Assembly: GCA_023702235.1 (NCBI GenBank)
Contig: JAMQCR010000001.1
Coordinates: forward strand, 434,001-498,000
DNA from: Neobacillus pocheonensis
GTDB taxonomy: Bacteria > Bacillota > Bacilli > Bacillales > Cytobacillaceae
Reading direction: 5' to 3'
Length of the DNA: 64,000 nucleotides
Shown piece after piece: positions 9,042 through 19,106 of this stretch. The number at the start of each line of letters is the position of its first letter. Position 1 is the first letter of the stretch. Below the pieces are notes generated by a model. The model worked only from the letters and a program-made list of their open reading frames with translations, had not been told where the DNA came from and did not search any database. A program made the translations under genes and the position numbers.

Positions 9042-10438
9042 ATGGTGCAGCATTGGCAGGAACTCGTTCCTATCGACCGTTATATTGTAGCGGCAAATGG
9101 TTTGCTGCATGATTATGATCGCAAAGTGCTGACGTTTTTATATCAGCCTTTAATTGGCTCCACTTGCTTTAGTTTGTATATGACACTCTGGGCAGAACTG
9201 GAGGAAAATCGGCTATGGTCCGAATCCTCCACACATCACCTTTTGATGAATTTATTAGAAATGAATTTAAAGGATATATACGAAGCGCGTTTAAAGTTAG
9301 AAGGAATTGGTTTATTAAAAACGTTTGTCAAAACAGATGAAGGAGAGCGGTCCTTTATTTATGAACTCTATCCACCATTAAACCCTGAGCAATTCTTTTT
9401 AGATGGAATGTTAAATATTTATTTATATCGAAAGATTGGGAAAAACCACTTTGCAAGGCTTAAACGCTTTTTTAGTGATCAACATAAGCCTAAAGAAAAA
9501 GAGTTTCTTAATGTGACGAGAGCATTCCAAGATGTGTTTGAATCGGCTACACCTGGCAGTCTCCAATATTTGCATGACATCCCTGGGGAATTTGAAGCTG
9601 ATGTGAATCAGCAATTTATGGCCGAAGAGACCCACAGCAGGTACAAATTGATACCAATACCTTTGATTTTGATCTGTTAATGGCAGGTCTAAATGAATCA
9701 CTCGTGCCGAAGAAGGCCCTTACCCAAAGGATTAAAGAGGTTATTAGCAATCTTGCCTTTCTTTATACGATTGATCCTATTCAAATGAAAAATATCATAT
9801 TAGGTGCCATTAATGAGAACAGCGAGATCGATATCGAGGAATTACGAAAAGGTGCCCGGGATTGGTATCAATATGTGAATTATGATCAGTTGCCTAACCT
9901 GATAGAACGAACCCAGCCTGCCAAACATCAAGTTCAATTAGTGGAGCCGAAAACCCAGGAAGAAAAATTAGTAAAGTATTTAGAAACCGCTTCGCCGCTT
10001 CAATTTTTAAAGGATCTCTCAGGCGGTGGTGAGCCCTCTCGTTCTGATACTCAAATCATAGAAGAGGTAATGTTCAAGCAAAAGCTTTTGCCGGGTGTTA
10101 TTAATGTCTTGATTCACTTTGTAATGTTAAGAACGGATATGAAATTCACAAAAGGCTATGTTGAAAAACTTGCCGGTCATTGGGCGAGGAAACAAGTAAA
10201 AACTGTAAAAGAAGCAATGGACTTGGCAAAGAAAGAGCATACCACCTACGTTGGTTGGGGCGATGGTAAAAAAGCTGGGAAATCAACGAAGCAAAAGCCC
10301 ATACGGACAGAAGTCCTTCCAGATTGGTTTGAGGAAAAATCCAATGACGATGGTAAAGATAATGCAAATGGGAACAATTCTGAGCTTGAAGCAAAAAAGC
10401 GTGCGATTGAAGAAAAATTAAAGGCGTTTCGAAAATAG
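9042..10438 (+). CDS. dnaB: Replication initiation / membrane attachment protein DnaB (one frame break)
   Basis: Firmicute-specific helicase-loading protein that acts with DnaD and DnaI to bring the replicative helicase to oriC and restart sites. The first part (9042 on, MVQHWQELVPIDRYIV) has the winged-helix-like N-terminal half; the second part carries the DnaD/DnaB C-terminal helical domain (FLKDLSGGGEPS, GVINVLIHFVMLRTD, GYVEKLAGHWARK) and a charged tail. The frame breaks near 9624-9633; one base is missing around GAAGAGACCC. The repaired length of 465 aa is close to B. subtilis DnaB (472). dnaI follows 11 nt later. Confidence 0.88.
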
Positions 10439-10449
10439 GAGGTGGCCAG

Positions 10450-11379
10450 TTGGAAAGAATCAATCAAACATTGAAACGATTAGCCTCTAATGAAAACTTT
10501 CAAAAACGTTATGAAAAAATGCGCAACGACACACTTAAACATCCCGATATCAAAGGCTTTTTAACAAAGCATCAGAATGAGATTACCCAAGAGATGATTG
10601 AAAAAAGCTTAGTTAAATTATACGAGTATACCAATCAAAGTAAAGAATGTAACCACTGCCCTAGTCTTGAGGGATGTATCAATATTATGAAAGGGTATCA
10701 CCCTGAATTGGTATTAACTCGTAACACAATCGATGTTGCCTATGAACGTTGTCCAAGAAAAATCATGGACGATGAAAAAAGGAAAAATCAGCAGCTTATT
10801 CGAAGTCTATATGTACCTAGAGATATATTAGAAGCTTCCTTCGAGGATATTGAAGGTGACTCCGGCAGGCTCGATGCAGTCGATAAAGCCGCTACCTTTT
10901 TAATGAATTATGAGACAAACAAAAAACAAAAAGGGTTATATCTCTATGGGAAATTTGGGGTAGGGAAGTCCTATTTGTTAGGTGCAATCGCAAATGAACT
11001 TGCAAAAAAGCGGATTTCATCCATGATTGTTTATGTTCCAGAGCTATTGAGAGAGATGAAAGGTTCCATCGCTGATTCAACCTTAAATGGAAAAATTGAG
11101 GCACTTAAAAAAGAACCAATCCTCATGCTTGATGATATTGGTGCTGAAGCCGTGTCTAGCTGGACAAGGGACGAAGTAATAGGTCCGATTCTGCAATTTA
11201 GGATGCTTGAAAACCTTCCAACCTTTTTCACTTCGAATTTTGACTTTCAAGGGCTGGAGCATCATTTAACCTATAGCCAGCGTGGGGAAGAAGAGAAAAT
11301 GAAAGCACGTAGAATCATGGAAAGAATTAAGAGCTTAAGTGAACCGGTGTTAGTGGATGGACCGAACCGACGAACATAA
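10450..11379 (+). CDS. dnaI: Primosomal protein / helicase loader DnaI
   Basis: 309-aa AAA+ ATPase that loads the replicative helicase. The N-terminal region has a Cys cluster (CNHCPSLEGC near 70, then CPRK) that fits the zinc-binding helicase-interaction domain. The ATPase domain has Walker A GKFGVGKS near 168-175 and Walker B ILMLDDIG near 225, with a sensor-like FFTSNFDF. Start is TTG 10450 after AGGAGGTGGCCAG. It forms an operon with dnaB and ends at a terminator. Confidence 0.95.
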   Translation: MERINQTLKRLASNENFQKRYEKMRNDTLKHPDIKGFLTKHQNEITQEMIEKSLVKLYEYTNQSKECNHCPSLEGCINIMKGYHPELVLTRNTIDVAYERCPRKIMDDEKRKNQQLIRSLYVPRDILEASFEDIEGDSGRLDAVDKAATFLMNYETNKKQKGLYLYGKFGVGKSYLLGAIANELAKKRISSMIVYVPELLREMKGSIADSTLNGKIEALKKEPILMLDDIGAEAVSSWTRDEVIGPILQFRMLENLPTFFTSNFDFQGLEHHLTYSQRGEEEKMKARRIMERIKSLSEPVLVDGPNRRT

Positions 11380-11400
11380 GATTAATAGAGAAGATGAATG

Positions 11401-11434
11401 GGATTGCCAATCAAATGTTGGCAGTCCTTTTTCT
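11401..11434 (+). terminator. Terminator after dnaI
   Basis: GGATTGCCAA (11401-11410) pairs with TTGGCAGTCC (11418-11427) and is followed by TTTTTCTTTT. Confidence 0.88.
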
Positions 11435-11508
11435 TTTGAAGCTAACTTCTATTTTGGTCAAGTTCCCCATATATATTAAAACAAGATTTGGTCTAAGGGG
11501 GGATTTGG

Positions 11509-12390
11509 TTGGCAGAAATCATCTTCCAAAGCAAGATGGATGCAATCAGGTTTTATGATCACTTGCTGAAGTGTTTATCATATAATCATGAAAAAAATGA
11601 AATTCTTCTTTATGAAGATCGAAATATAGTGAAAATTTATGAAGGCTATTTGTCTGAACGTGTATTAAAAAAGACAAAAGAAGCATTTTACGAGTTTATC
11701 ATTAAAATTAAGCAGGATGATTGGCTAAGAAACATCTTAAAGGAACATTATTTCTATGAGGATCCAGAAGAACAGCAGCAAATAATGGAGATTATTTATT
11801 CCATCCACGAAGGTCAAAGAGAGGATCTTGCTTCTTTCTTGAAAGAAGTCAGTGAAGAACCAAATATAAGAGCCGCCATTGAGCAGATTTTTCAAGAAAA
11901 TGTTTCGTTTTCTTTTGATTCCTTCCTCAGATTTCGTTTGCGCTCTTACATTCAGAAATTGGAGAGCTATGTTGAACTTTCTATTGATGAATACAAAATG
12001 GAGCAGGAGTACCAAATGTTTGTTCAAACGCTTAGGGAGTTTTTGGTGAATCGTGAACCGAAAATGGAAATTCTTCACTTATTATTCGATGAGGAGATTA
12101 CCTTTTACACCGATGACTTTGAGGAAATCAAACGAGGAGAACTAATAAAAATGATTGACCGGAAATTACTGGTGAATCACCCGGTATATGTTGATTCTGC
12201 TTCGATTGCACCGCTATTATCACTTGCACCGACGACGATTTTTCTTTATGCAAAAAATCCTGAAGAACCACTTATCAGAACAATTAAAAATATCTTTGAA
12301 GAAAGAGTCACAATTAAAGCATTTGATGCTCTCCGTAGTACGAAGAAGTTGCTTCTTAAAGACGATACTGCATCGGAGAATCATGGATAA
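11509..12390 (+). CDS. ytxC: Sporulation protein YtxC
   Basis: 293-aa protein with no signal peptide, rich in Glu, Lys and aromatic residues. The sequence (FDSFLRFRLRSYI, YVELSIDEYKMEQEYQMFV, LLFDEEITFYTD) and position between dnaI and thrS match the YtxC-like sporulation family. Start TTG 11509 follows AAGGGGGGA by 5 nt. The molecular function is not known. It is transcribed separately, between the dnaI terminator and the thrS T-box. Confidence 0.82.
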   Translation: MAEIIFQSKMDAIRFYDHLLKCLSYNHEKNEILLYEDRNIVKIYEGYLSERVLKKTKEAFYEFIIKIKQDDWLRNILKEHYFYEDPEEQQQIMEIIYSIHEGQREDLASFLKEVSEEPNIRAAIEQIFQENVSFSFDSFLRFRLRSYIQKLESYVELSIDEYKMEQEYQMFVQTLREFLVNREPKMEILHLLFDEEITFYTDDFEEIKRGELIKMIDRKLLVNHPVYVDSASIAPLLSLAPTTIFLYAKNPEEPLIRTIKNIFEERVTIKAFDALRSTKKLLLKDDTASENHG

Positions 12391-12489
12391 AAACTAAAAA
12401 ATAGTGCAATAATGAAAATTATCAGGTTTATGTCCCTTGATTTTTAAAATGTTAATTATTATAATAACCTACATAGTCAATAATTACAG

Positions 12490-12766
12490 TAAAAGTAATG
12501 ATAAGGATAATAGTATTTTTTTACGGATATTAGAGAGGGAGAGCTTGGCTGAAAATCTCCTATCACGGAATCAATACTTACCACCTTTAAACTTCGGCAG
12601 TGAACCCTTCATGATGTCCATGAGGCAAGTAATCGCTGACGGCCACAGCCGTTACCTGACCTAAAGTCATTTTTAATGAGCATTTAACCGTTCATTAGAT
12701 TTGAAAAATTGGGTGGAACCACGTGTTAATCAAAACTCGTCCCTTTTCCAGGGACGGGTTTTTTTA
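12490..12766 (+). promoter_or_regulatory. T-box leader of thrS (Thr)
   Basis: tRNA-sensing antiterminator. The T-box proper, GGGTGGAACCACG (12711-12723), holds TGGA; its last base pairs with a U discriminator, as in Bacillus tRNA-Thr, unlike TGGT for most tRNAs. The threonine specifier ACC is at 12580-12582 (or 12583-12585), in a stem I that includes GGAGAGC and CGGAATCAATACTTACC. The terminator has arms CTCGTCCCT/AGGGACGGG and ends in TTTTTTT (12733-12766). Uncharged tRNA-Thr should favour read-through. The 5' boundary is approximate. Confidence 0.88.
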
Positions 12767-12829
12767 TTTTTAAAGCTATATTTGGGCTCCGTTCTACAAA
12801 TTATGCTTAATTACAAAGGAGGAATTACC

Positions 12830-14764
12830 ATGTCAGACGTTGTTAAGATTTCGTTTCCGGATGGGGCAGTAAAGGAGTTTCCAAAAGGGACAACAACTGA
12901 AGATATTGCTGCATCCATTAGCCCGGGCTTAAAGAAAAAAGCAATCGCAGGTAAATGGAACGGTCAAATGTTTGATCTTCGCCGTCCAATCCTTGAAGAC
13001 GGTACTATAGAAATCGTTACACCTGATTCAAAGGATGCGCTAGAAGTTTTGCGCCATAGTTCTGCACATCTAATGGCTCAAGCGATTAAAAGATTGTATC
13101 CAAAAGTAAATCTTGGTGTGGGTCCAGTCATTGAAGGTGGATTTTATTATGATATCGATCTTGATGAATCATTAACACCTGAAGACCTTCCGAAAATTGA
13201 AAAGGAAATGGCAAAAATCGTAAATGAAAACATTGAAGTTGTTCGCAAAGAAGTCAGCCGTGCTAAGGCAGTGCAGCTTTTTAAAGAAGCTGGTGACCCA
13301 TACAAGCTCGAACTAATTGAAGCGATTCCAGATGATGAAACAGTAACAATTTATGAACAAGGTGATTTTTTTGACCTTTGTCGCGGTATTCATGTTCCAT
13401 CAACTGGAAAAATCAAGGAATTCAAACTATTAAGCATTGCTGGTGCTTATTGGCGCGGAGACAGCAATAATAAAATGCTGCAGCGGATTTATGGCACTGC
13501 CTTTTTTAAGAAAGAGGAATTGGCAGAGCATTTGCGCTTGTTAGAAGAGGCGAAAGAACGTGACCATCGCAAGCTTGGAAAAGAGCTAAACCTTTTTACC
13601 AATTCACAAAAGGTTGGTCAAGGACTACCAATCTGGATGCCGAAAGGGGCAACAATCCGCCGTATTGTGGAACGGTATATTGTTGATAAAGAGGTTCGCC
13701 TCGGCTATGACCATGTTTATACTCCTGTAATGGGAAGCGTGGATCTTTATAAAACATCTGGACACTGGGATCATTATCAAGAAGATATGTTCCCTGTAAT
13801 GGAAATGGATAATGAACAACTTGTTCTTCGTCCAATGAACTGTCCTCACCATATGATGGTTTATAAAAACGGCATTCACAGCTACCGTGAGCTTCCAATT
13901 CGGATTGCCGAGCTTGGTTTAATGCACCGTTATGAAATGTCGGGTGCCCTATCAGGATTGCAGCGTGTTCGCGGAATGACATTAAATGATGCCCATATCT
14001 TTGTTCGGCCTGATCAAATTAAAGAAGAGTTCCAACGTGTTGTTCGCCTAGTGTTAGAGGTTTATAAAGACTTTGATATAAAAGATTATTCTTTCCGATT
14101 ATCTTATCGTGATCCACAAGATAAAGCGAAATATTTCGATGACGATGCGATGTGGGAAAAAGCACAAAGCATGCTAAAAGAAGCGATGGATGATCTTGGT
14201 CTCGATTATTTCGAAGCTGAAGGGGAAGCGGCATTTTACGGACCTAAGCTTGATGTTCAAGTAAGAACTGCTTTAGGTAAAGATGAAACACTTTCAACGG
14301 TTCAATTGGATTTCTTGCTTCCTGAGAGATTCGATTTAACTTATGTTGGTGAAGATGGGAAGCAGCACCGCCCAGTTGTTATTCACCGTGGTGTCGTTTC
14401 AACTATGGAACGGTTCATTGCCTTCTTAATAGAGGAATACAAAGGGGCATTCCCAACATGGCTCGCACCAGTTCAGGTTCAAGTCATTCCTGTATCACCA
14501 GGCGCTCATTACGAATATGCAAAGCAGGTTCAGGAACAGCTTCAAAACGCAGGCTTACGAGTTGAATTGGACGGCCGTGATGAAAAAATTGGTTACAAAA
14601 TCCGGGAAGCACAAATGCAAAAAATACCATATATGCTCGTCGTCGGTGATAAAGAAGTGGAAGAGAATGCCGTAAACGTCCGTAAATATGGGGAGCAAAA
14701 CTCAGAAACAAAGCCATTTGCAGAATTTCTTGCTTCGTTAAAAGCAGAAGTTTCAAGAGGATAA
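12830..14764 (+). CDS. thrS: Threonyl-tRNA synthetase
   Basis: 644-aa class II synthetase that charges tRNA-Thr. Order: TGS domain (1-64, [15 protein letters not shown]), the second additional editing domain with [10 protein letters not shown] and the zinc/editing Cys (FDLCRGIHV), the catalytic core with the MNCPHHM motif supplying the active-site zinc Cys and His, motif 2 ([17 protein letters not shown]), motif 3 near [16 protein letters not shown], and the C-terminal anticodon-binding domain. ATG 12830 lies 7 nt after AAAGGAGG and gives the normal length. Regulated by the T-box immediately upstream. Confidence 0.97.
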   Translation: MSDVVKISFPDGAVKEFPKGTTTEDIAASISPGLKKKAIAGKWNGQMFDLRRPILEDGTIEIVTPDSKDALEVLRHSSAHLMAQAIKRLYPKVNLGVGPVIEGGFYYDIDLDESLTPEDLPKIEKEMAKIVNENIEVVRKEVSRAKAVQLFKEAGDPYKLELIEAIPDDETVTIYEQGDFFDLCRGIHVPSTGKIKEFKLLSIAGAYWRGDSNNKMLQRIYGTAFFKKEELAEHLRLLEEAKERDHRKLGKELNLFTNSQKVGQGLPIWMPKGATIRRIVERYIVDKEVRLGYDHVYTPVMGSVDLYKTSGHWDHYQEDMFPVMEMDNEQLVLRPMNCPHHMMVYKNGIHSYRELPIRIAELGLMHRYEMSGALSGLQRVRGMTLNDAHIFVRPDQIKEEFQRVVRLVLEVYKDFDIKDYSFRLSYRDPQDKAKYFDDDAMWEKAQSMLKEAMDDLGLDYFEAEGEAAFYGPKLDVQVRTALGKDETLSTVQLDFLLPERFDLTYVGEDGKQHRPVVIHRGVVSTMERFIAFLIEEYKGAFPTWLAPVQVQVIPVSPGAHYEYAKQVQEQLQNAGLRVELDGRDEKIGYKIREAQMQKIPYMLVVGDKEVEENAVNVRKYGEQNSETKPFAEFLASLKAEVSRG

Positions 14765-14804
14765 TTTGCAAAAAAGTGAGTATAAATTTTTGAACTAAGA
14801 TAAC

Positions 14805-14956
14805 TGTCTAGCGCAAGCAGCCCAGCGACTAGTGTACTTCGCTCTTCTCCCTACGATAAGTCAACATCGAATCGCTAACGCTCTTCTTGTTTCCTTTATC
14901 TCAGTCGAAGCGCTCCAGTCCATACGTCGCTAAACGGGCGCTTGCGCTTTTCTTTT
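14805..14956. repeat. Intergenic TGTCTAGC...GCGCTTGCGC repeat after thrS
   Basis: A 150-bp non-coding element starts TGTCTAGCGCAAGC and ends GCGCTTGCGCTTTTC, so its ends (GCGCAAGC and GCTTGCGC) are inverted and could form one large hairpin with a T-rich tail, serving as thrS terminator. Internal segments (GCGACTAGTGTACTTCGC, AAGCGCTCCAG) are typical of a repeat family I know from Bacillaceae intergenic regions. Related pieces are at 4498-4582 and 21665-21702. Confidence 0.6.
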
Positions 14957-15035
14957 TAAAAAAATAAAAATAAACCTATTGAATAATTCTATTGAATTAT
15001 GCTACAATACATTTCGTTGTCATATAAATAGTTGT

Positions 15036-15065
15036 TTGACATTGCGTCTTTGATTATGATATAGT
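15036..15065 (+). promoter_or_regulatory. Sigma-A promoter of infC-rpmI-rplT
   Basis: TTGACA at 15036-15041 and TATAGT at 15060-15065 with an 18-nt spacer, about 300 nt before infC. Confidence 0.7.
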
Positions 15066-15089
15066 AACTAAGGTATAAAAATTGAATAC

Positions 15090-15345
15090 GATTTTGGGAA
15101 AAGAAGAAGCACCCGCTTCTCACCTGATTGACGCGATAGGCAGTTGGCAGGTATTACGTGAACAATTGATTCATTAATGATGTTTCGTAAAGTGTGGGTG
15201 TTTTCATCCGCACTTTTTTGTTTGTGTATTTAAACAAAGCACTGCTTATTACTTGTCGATTCAACAAGGTGTCAAGCGTCAGGTTGGCAAAGGGACCCTT
15301 TTTGTTAAAAAGGCACCATCTTGACCCTTTCGTTGTATTCACATT
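15090..15345 (+). ncRNA. Ribosomal protein L20 leader (infC operon attenuator)
   Basis: The long leader between the promoter and infC has the segments expected of the Bacillus L20 leader, such as AGAAGAAGCACCCGCTTCTC and ACCTGATTGACG. It includes an intrinsic terminator: AAGTGTGG (15190-15197), loop, CCGCACTT (15208-15215), T-run to 15220. In B. subtilis L20 binds this leader and promotes premature termination, so excess rplT product shuts down its own operon. The assignment rests on position and motif memory; boundaries are approximate. Confidence 0.75.
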
Positions 15346-15365
15346 AACCTTGGAGGTGGCTAATT

Positions 15366-15881
15366 ATTAGCAAAGACATGTTGTTAAATGAAGGCATTCG
15401 CGCTCGCGAAATTCGCCTAATTGATCAAAATGGCGAACAGTTGGGGATTAAAACCAAAACTGAAGCCTTGGAGATTGCCGGAAGAGTGAATCTTGATTTG
15501 GTACTTGTAGCACCAAATGCAAAGCCTCCGGTAGGCCGCATTATGGACTATGGCAAATTTAAATTCGAGCAGCAAAAGAAAGATAAAGAAGCACGTAAGA
15601 ATCAAAAAATTATCGTTACTAAAGAAGTTCGTCTAAGCCCGACAATTGATGAGCATGACTTTAATACAAAGCTTCGCAATGCCATTAAGTTTTTGGAAAA
15701 AGGCGACAAGGTAAAAGCTTCAATCCGTTTCAAGGGCCGGGCGATTACCCATAAAGAAATCGGTCAACGTGTTTTAGATCGTTTTTCTGAAGCGTGCAAA
15801 GAGGTGGCGACCATCGAGTCACATCCTAAAATGGATGGACGGAGCATGTTCCTGGTTTTAGCACCTAAAATCGACAAGTAA
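15366..15881 (+). CDS. infC: Translation initiation factor IF-3, probable AUU start
   Basis: IF-3 keeps 30S subunits dissociated and checks start codons. The protein contains [39 protein letters not shown] and the C-terminal [15 protein letters not shown] segment. The first ATG is 15378, but it lies 21 nt beyond GGAGG (15352-15356). In-frame ATT codons at 15363 and 15366 are 6 and 9 nt away, and starting at ATT 15366 gives the N-terminus MSKDM, as in other Bacillaceae. AUU starts are the classical autoregulatory feature of infC. Length is 171 aa. The operon with rpmI and rplT follows. Confidence 0.92.
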   Translation: MSKDMLLNEGIRAREIRLIDQNGEQLGIKTKTEALEIAGRVNLDLVLVAPNAKPPVGRIMDYGKFKFEQQKKDKEARKNQKIIVTKEVRLSPTIDEHDFNTKLRNAIKFLEKGDKVKASIRFKGRAITHKEIGQRVLDRFSEACKEVATIESHPKMDGRSMFLVLAPKIDK

Positions 15882-15897
15882 TAAGGAGGATATCCCA

Positions 15898-16098
15898 ATG
15901 CCAAAAATGAAAACTCACCGTGGCGCTGCAAAGCGTTTCAAGAAAACTGGTTCTGGTAAATTAAAGCGTGACCACGCTTATACAAGTCACTTATTTGCAA
16001 ACAAATCTACAAAAGCAAAGCGTAAGCTTCGCAAATCAGCACTTATTTCTAAAGGCGATTTCAGACGCATTCGTCAATTATTAACTTACATGAAGTAA
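15898..16098 (+). CDS. rpmI: 50S ribosomal protein L35
   Basis: 66-aa basic protein with the family start [20 protein letters not shown] and C-terminal [19 protein letters not shown] precedes ATG 15898. Second gene of the infC-rpmI-rplT operon, controlled by the L20 leader. Confidence 0.98.
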   Translation: MPKMKTHRGAAKRFKKTGSGKLKRDHAYTSHLFANKSTKAKRKLRKSALISKGDFRRIRQLLTYMK

Positions 16099-16134
16099 AA
16101 CTAGAAGTGATCGATTTATATAGGAGGGAATTAC

Positions 16135-16494
16135 ATGCCACGTGTAAAAGGCGGTACAGTTACGCGCAAGCGTCGTAAAAAAGTTCTTAAATTAGCAAAA
16201 GGTTATTACGGTTCCAAACATACATTATATAAAGTTGCTAACCAACAGGTTATGAAATCATTAATGTATGCATTCCGCGACCGTCGCCAGAAAAAACGCG
16301 ACTTCCGCAAACTTTGGATTACTCGTATCAATGCAGCAGCTCGTATGAACGGTCTTTCTTATAGCCGTTTAATGCATGGCTTAAAGCTTGCTGGTATCGA
16401 AGTAAACCGCAAAATGCTTGCTGAATTAGCAGTAAGTGATGCAAACGCATTTGCTGAATTCGCAAATGTTGCAAAACAACAATATAACAAGTAA
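16135..16494 (+). CDS. rplT: 50S ribosomal protein L20
   Basis: 119-aa basic 23S rRNA-binding protein needed early in 50S assembly. It starts [16 protein letters not shown] and has [32 protein letters not shown] and the C-terminal globular part that binds the operon leader for feedback control. SD AGGAGGG precedes ATG 16135. Last gene before the terminator at 16502. Confidence 0.98.
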   Translation: MPRVKGGTVTRKRRKKVLKLAKGYYGSKHTLYKVANQQVMKSLMYAFRDRRQKKRDFRKLWITRINAAARMNGLSYSRLMHGLKLAGIEVNRKMLAELAVSDANAFAEFANVAKQQYNK

Positions 16495-16501
16495 TAATTA
16501 A

Positions 16502-16532
16502 AAAGCCATTCTCAACAAGAGGATGGCTTTTT
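16502..16532 (+). terminator. Terminator after rplT
   Basis: AAAGCCAT (16502-16509) pairs with ATGGCTTT across a 13-nt loop containing short CTC/GAG arms; a T-run follows. Confidence 0.88.
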
Positions 16533-16550
16533 CTATGGGGGGATGAGAGA

Positions 16551-16829
16551 ATGGATGGAAAGACAGTTTTGATAGTGGCCTATTTATTCATGAATATTGT
16601 TGGACTGTATATTATGGGGGAAGATAAAAGTCGGGCAAAAAAGCACCAGTATCGCATTAGTGAAAATACGCTTTGGCTGGTTGCTTTGTTTGGCGGGAGT
16701 GTCGGAACAACAATTGGCATGCAGGTATTCCGACATAAAACAAAGCATCTAACATTTAAAATCGGCTTTCCTTTTCTTGCACTAGCAGAATTCATTTTGT
16801 TTATTTATTTTTTGTTTTTATTACATTAA
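16551..16829 (+). CDS. ysdA: DUF1294 membrane protein YsdA
   Basis: 92-aa protein with two or three hydrophobic segments (VLIVAYLFMNIVGLYIM; LWLVALFGGSVGTTIGM; FLALAEFILFIYFLF) and the DUF1294 signature MGEDKSRAKKHQYRISE followed by GGSVGTTIGMQVFRHKTKH. This is ysdA in the conserved rplT-ysdA-ysdB order. GGGGGGATGAGAG precedes ATG 16551. Function unknown. Confidence 0.88.
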   Translation: MDGKTVLIVAYLFMNIVGLYIMGEDKSRAKKHQYRISENTLWLVALFGGSVGTTIGMQVFRHKTKHLTFKIGFPFLALAEFILFIYFLFLLH

Positions 16830-16838
16830 TACTAGCAT

Positions 16839-17219
16839 CTATTTTTTGTGTAAAAATTCCTTTACCGGACTTTTCCAAGTAATTTCTGCAATAGGGTATT
16901 GCTCATGTATTTTTCTCTCGATAAAATACAAGTCTTCTTTTACAAGACCATTTAGTGTCGATGTACTTTGTGACCAAATGCAGATGGAGACGACGTCCAA
17001 AATGTTATCAGAGTTTCCTAAGTATTTCTCACCTGCAAATACATCACCTTTATAGGTCAGTATAAAATTCCTTCTGACATCTTTATGGTCTAAAAGTAAA
17101 AAACGCTTTTGCCTCCGGGCAGCGTCAAGCTTTCTTTTAGAAGTAAAAAGGAGTTTAAATACGAAAGATAAAAAGAAAATAATTAAAAACAATAAGACAA
17201 AGCGCAGCAACCAAACCAT
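16839..17219 (-). CDS. ysdB: YsdB-like membrane-anchored protein
   Basis: 126-aa protein on the opposite strand. An N-terminal hydrophobic anchor (LLRFVLLFLIIFFLSFVFKL) is followed by a basic linker and a soluble domain (NFILTYKGDVFAGEKYLG, ISICIWSQ-like strand). Sequence character and position, convergent with ysdA, match B. subtilis ysdB, which I recall as part of the sigma-W regulon; that regulation is not verified here. Start ATG at 17219. Molecular function unknown. Confidence 0.75.
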   Translation of the reverse strand: MVWLLRFVLLFLIIFFLSFVFKLLFTSKRKLDAARRQKRFLLLDHKDVRRNFILTYKGDVFAGEKYLGNSDNILDVVSICIWSQSTSTLNGLVKEDLYFIERKIHEQYPIAEITWKSPVKEFLHKK

Positions 17220-17322
17220 TGGTTAAGCCCCCTAGTCATTTTTCTTTTCATACGATTCTGTTCGAAAAAAGTTTCACCTATTTTTCATTTTGATATAATT
17301 TTTTCATAAGGAGTGAAGAGGA

Positions 17323-17817
17323 ATGATACAGCTTAAAAAATTGTTTCACATGCAAAAAGCATTAGATGCCCATATTGAAGAAAAGCACCAGCTACAAGAG
17401 GAAGATTTGTTTAATCGAAAACTTCTTGCATTGCTAGTGGAAATAGGAGAATTAGCGAATGAAACCCGGTGTTTTAAATTTTGGAGTGTAAAACCATCTT
17501 CGGCAAAAGAGGTGGTTCTAGAGGAGTTTGTGGATGGAATACATTTTATTTTATCGCTTGGAAATGAATGTGGGTTTGATGAAAAACCAGTTATTTTGGA
17601 AGAGAAGCAGCCAAGGGTAAATATAACCGAGCAATTTCTTTCTGTTTATGAAATGATCGGTAGGTTTCAAAAAAGCAAAAGTCTAAATGACTTTATTAGA
17701 TTGTTTGAATCTTATCTGCAGTTAGCAACGCTACTCGGAATGACAAATATGGAAATAGAACAAGCATATTTTCAAAAAAACGAAGTAAATTATCAGAGAC
17801 AAGAAAATAACTATTAA
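17323..17817 (+). CDS. Dimeric (all-alpha) dUTP diphosphatase
   Basis: 164-aa all-helical protein of the dimeric dUTPase/MazG-like fold. The metal-binding signature is complete: EIGELANETRCFKFW near residue 46 supplies ExxE, and EFVDGIHFILSLGNE near 70 supplies E and D. It should hydrolyse dUTP to dUMP and PPi, keeping uracil out of DNA. Start ATG 17323 has AAGGAG upstream. It is monocistronic, between ysdB and ysdC. Confidence 0.88.
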   Translation: MIQLKKLFHMQKALDAHIEEKHQLQEEDLFNRKLLALLVEIGELANETRCFKFWSVKPSSAKEVVLEEFVDGIHFILSLGNECGFDEKPVILEEKQPRVNITEQFLSVYEMIGRFQKSKSLNDFIRLFESYLQLATLLGMTNMEIEQAYFQKNEVNYQRQENNY

Positions 17818-17886
17818 CAGAATAATTGTAAATCAAGCATTTAGTTCTGTATAATGAATGCGTACAAATATAAAGGTGGCGAAACA

Positions 17887-18971
17887 ATGGCAAAATTAGA
17901 TGAAACTTTAACCATGCTTAAGGAGTTAACCGATGCCAGGGGGATTCCCGGCAACGAGCGTGAAGTACGTGAAGTCATGAAAAAATACATATCGCCATTT
18001 GCAGATGAAGTCACAACAGACGGTCTAGGCAGCCTCATCGCTAAAAAGGTTGGGAAAGAAGGCGGCCCCAAAATCATGGTTGCCGGCATTTAGATGAAGT
18101 AGGATTTATGATTACCCAAATTGATGACAAAGGTTTCCTTCGTTTTCAAACGGTGGGTGGTTGGTGGTCGCAGGTTATGCTTGCCCAACGTGTCACCATC
18201 GTCACGAAAAAGGGTGATGTGACAGGTGTCATTGGCTCAAAGCCACCGCATATCTTATCAGCTGAGGCTCGTAAAAAGCCAGTAGAAATCAAAGATATGT
18301 TTATTGATATTGGAGCCTCAAACCGTGAAGAAGCAATGGAATGGGGCGTCCGGCCTGGAGATATGACAGTTCCATATTTTGAGTTTACGGTGATGAACAA
18401 CGAGAAAATGCTATTGGCAAAAGCTTGGGATAATCGAATTGGTTGTGCGATTGCGATTGATGTTATGAGACAATTAAAGGGTGCAGATCATCCTAATATT
18501 GTTTACGGTGTAGGTACGATTCAAGAGGAAGTTGGCCTTCGTGGTGCCCGTACCTCTGCTGCGGCCATTAATCCTGATATCGGTTTTGGTGTTGACGTCG
18601 GGATCGCTGGCGACACACCGGGGATTTCTGAAAAAGAAGCGATGAGCAAAATGGGTAAAGGTCCGCAAATCATTTTATATGATGCCTCCCTCGTTTCCCA
18701 TAAAGGCTTACGAGATTTTGTAACCGACCTTGCAGATGAGTTAAACATTCCATATCAATTTGATGCCATTCCAGGCGGCGGTACAGACGCCGGTTCCATC
18801 CATATGACACATAACGGTGTTCCAACCCTAGCGATTACGATTGCAACCCGTTATATTCATTCACACGCAGCGATGCTCCACCGCGATGACTACGAAAACG
18901 CAGTGAAGTTGATTGTTGAAGTCATTAAGCGTTTAGACCGCGAAACAGTAGAAAAAATTACATTTGAATAA
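17887..18971 (+). CDS. ysdC: M42-family metallo-aminopeptidase YsdC (one frame break)
   Basis: Cobalt/zinc-dependent aminopeptidase of the M42 (DnpE/FrvX) family. Near residue 67 the metal-binding His lies in GHLDEVGFM, but one G is missing at 18085-18086 so the frame breaks there. The rest carries [11 protein letters not shown] (bridging Asp), [11 protein letters not shown] (catalytic Glu pair), [15 protein letters not shown] and the last metal His ([15 protein letters not shown]). Repaired length is 361 aa. ATG 17887 follows AAAGGTGG. A terminator follows directly. Confidence 0.9.
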
Positions 18972-18978
18972 TTTAGAT

Positions 18979-19013
18979 AAAATTCCCCGAGAGTGATTCG
19001 GGGAATTTTTTTG
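18979..19013 (+). terminator. Terminator after ysdC
   Basis: TTCCCCGA (18983-18990) and TCGGGGAA around a GAGTGAT loop, flanked by AA/TT and followed by a T-run. Confidence 0.9.
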
Positions 19014-19061
19014 GAAAAAGGCGGATTCATTTGGGAAAAGCCACAATCTTTTAAAAAATTT

Positions 19062-19095
19062 AAAAAATAAAAAGCTGCCAGTGTTTTTTGGCAGC
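19062..19095 (-). terminator. Terminator of sspI (minus strand)
   Basis: GCTGCCA (19074-19080) and TGGCAGC (19089-19095) form the stem; read on the minus strand it ends in TTTTTATTTTTT. Confidence 0.85.
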
Positions 19096-19106
19096 GATCT
19101 CTTACC

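Noticed and set aside
10146..10467. Two minus-strand frames across the dnaB-dnaI junction
   Set aside because: Shadows of dnaB; low-complexity Ser/Leu composition, no SD.
12437..12664. 75-codon frame before thrS
   Set aside because: It overlaps stem I of the T-box leader and lacks an SD.
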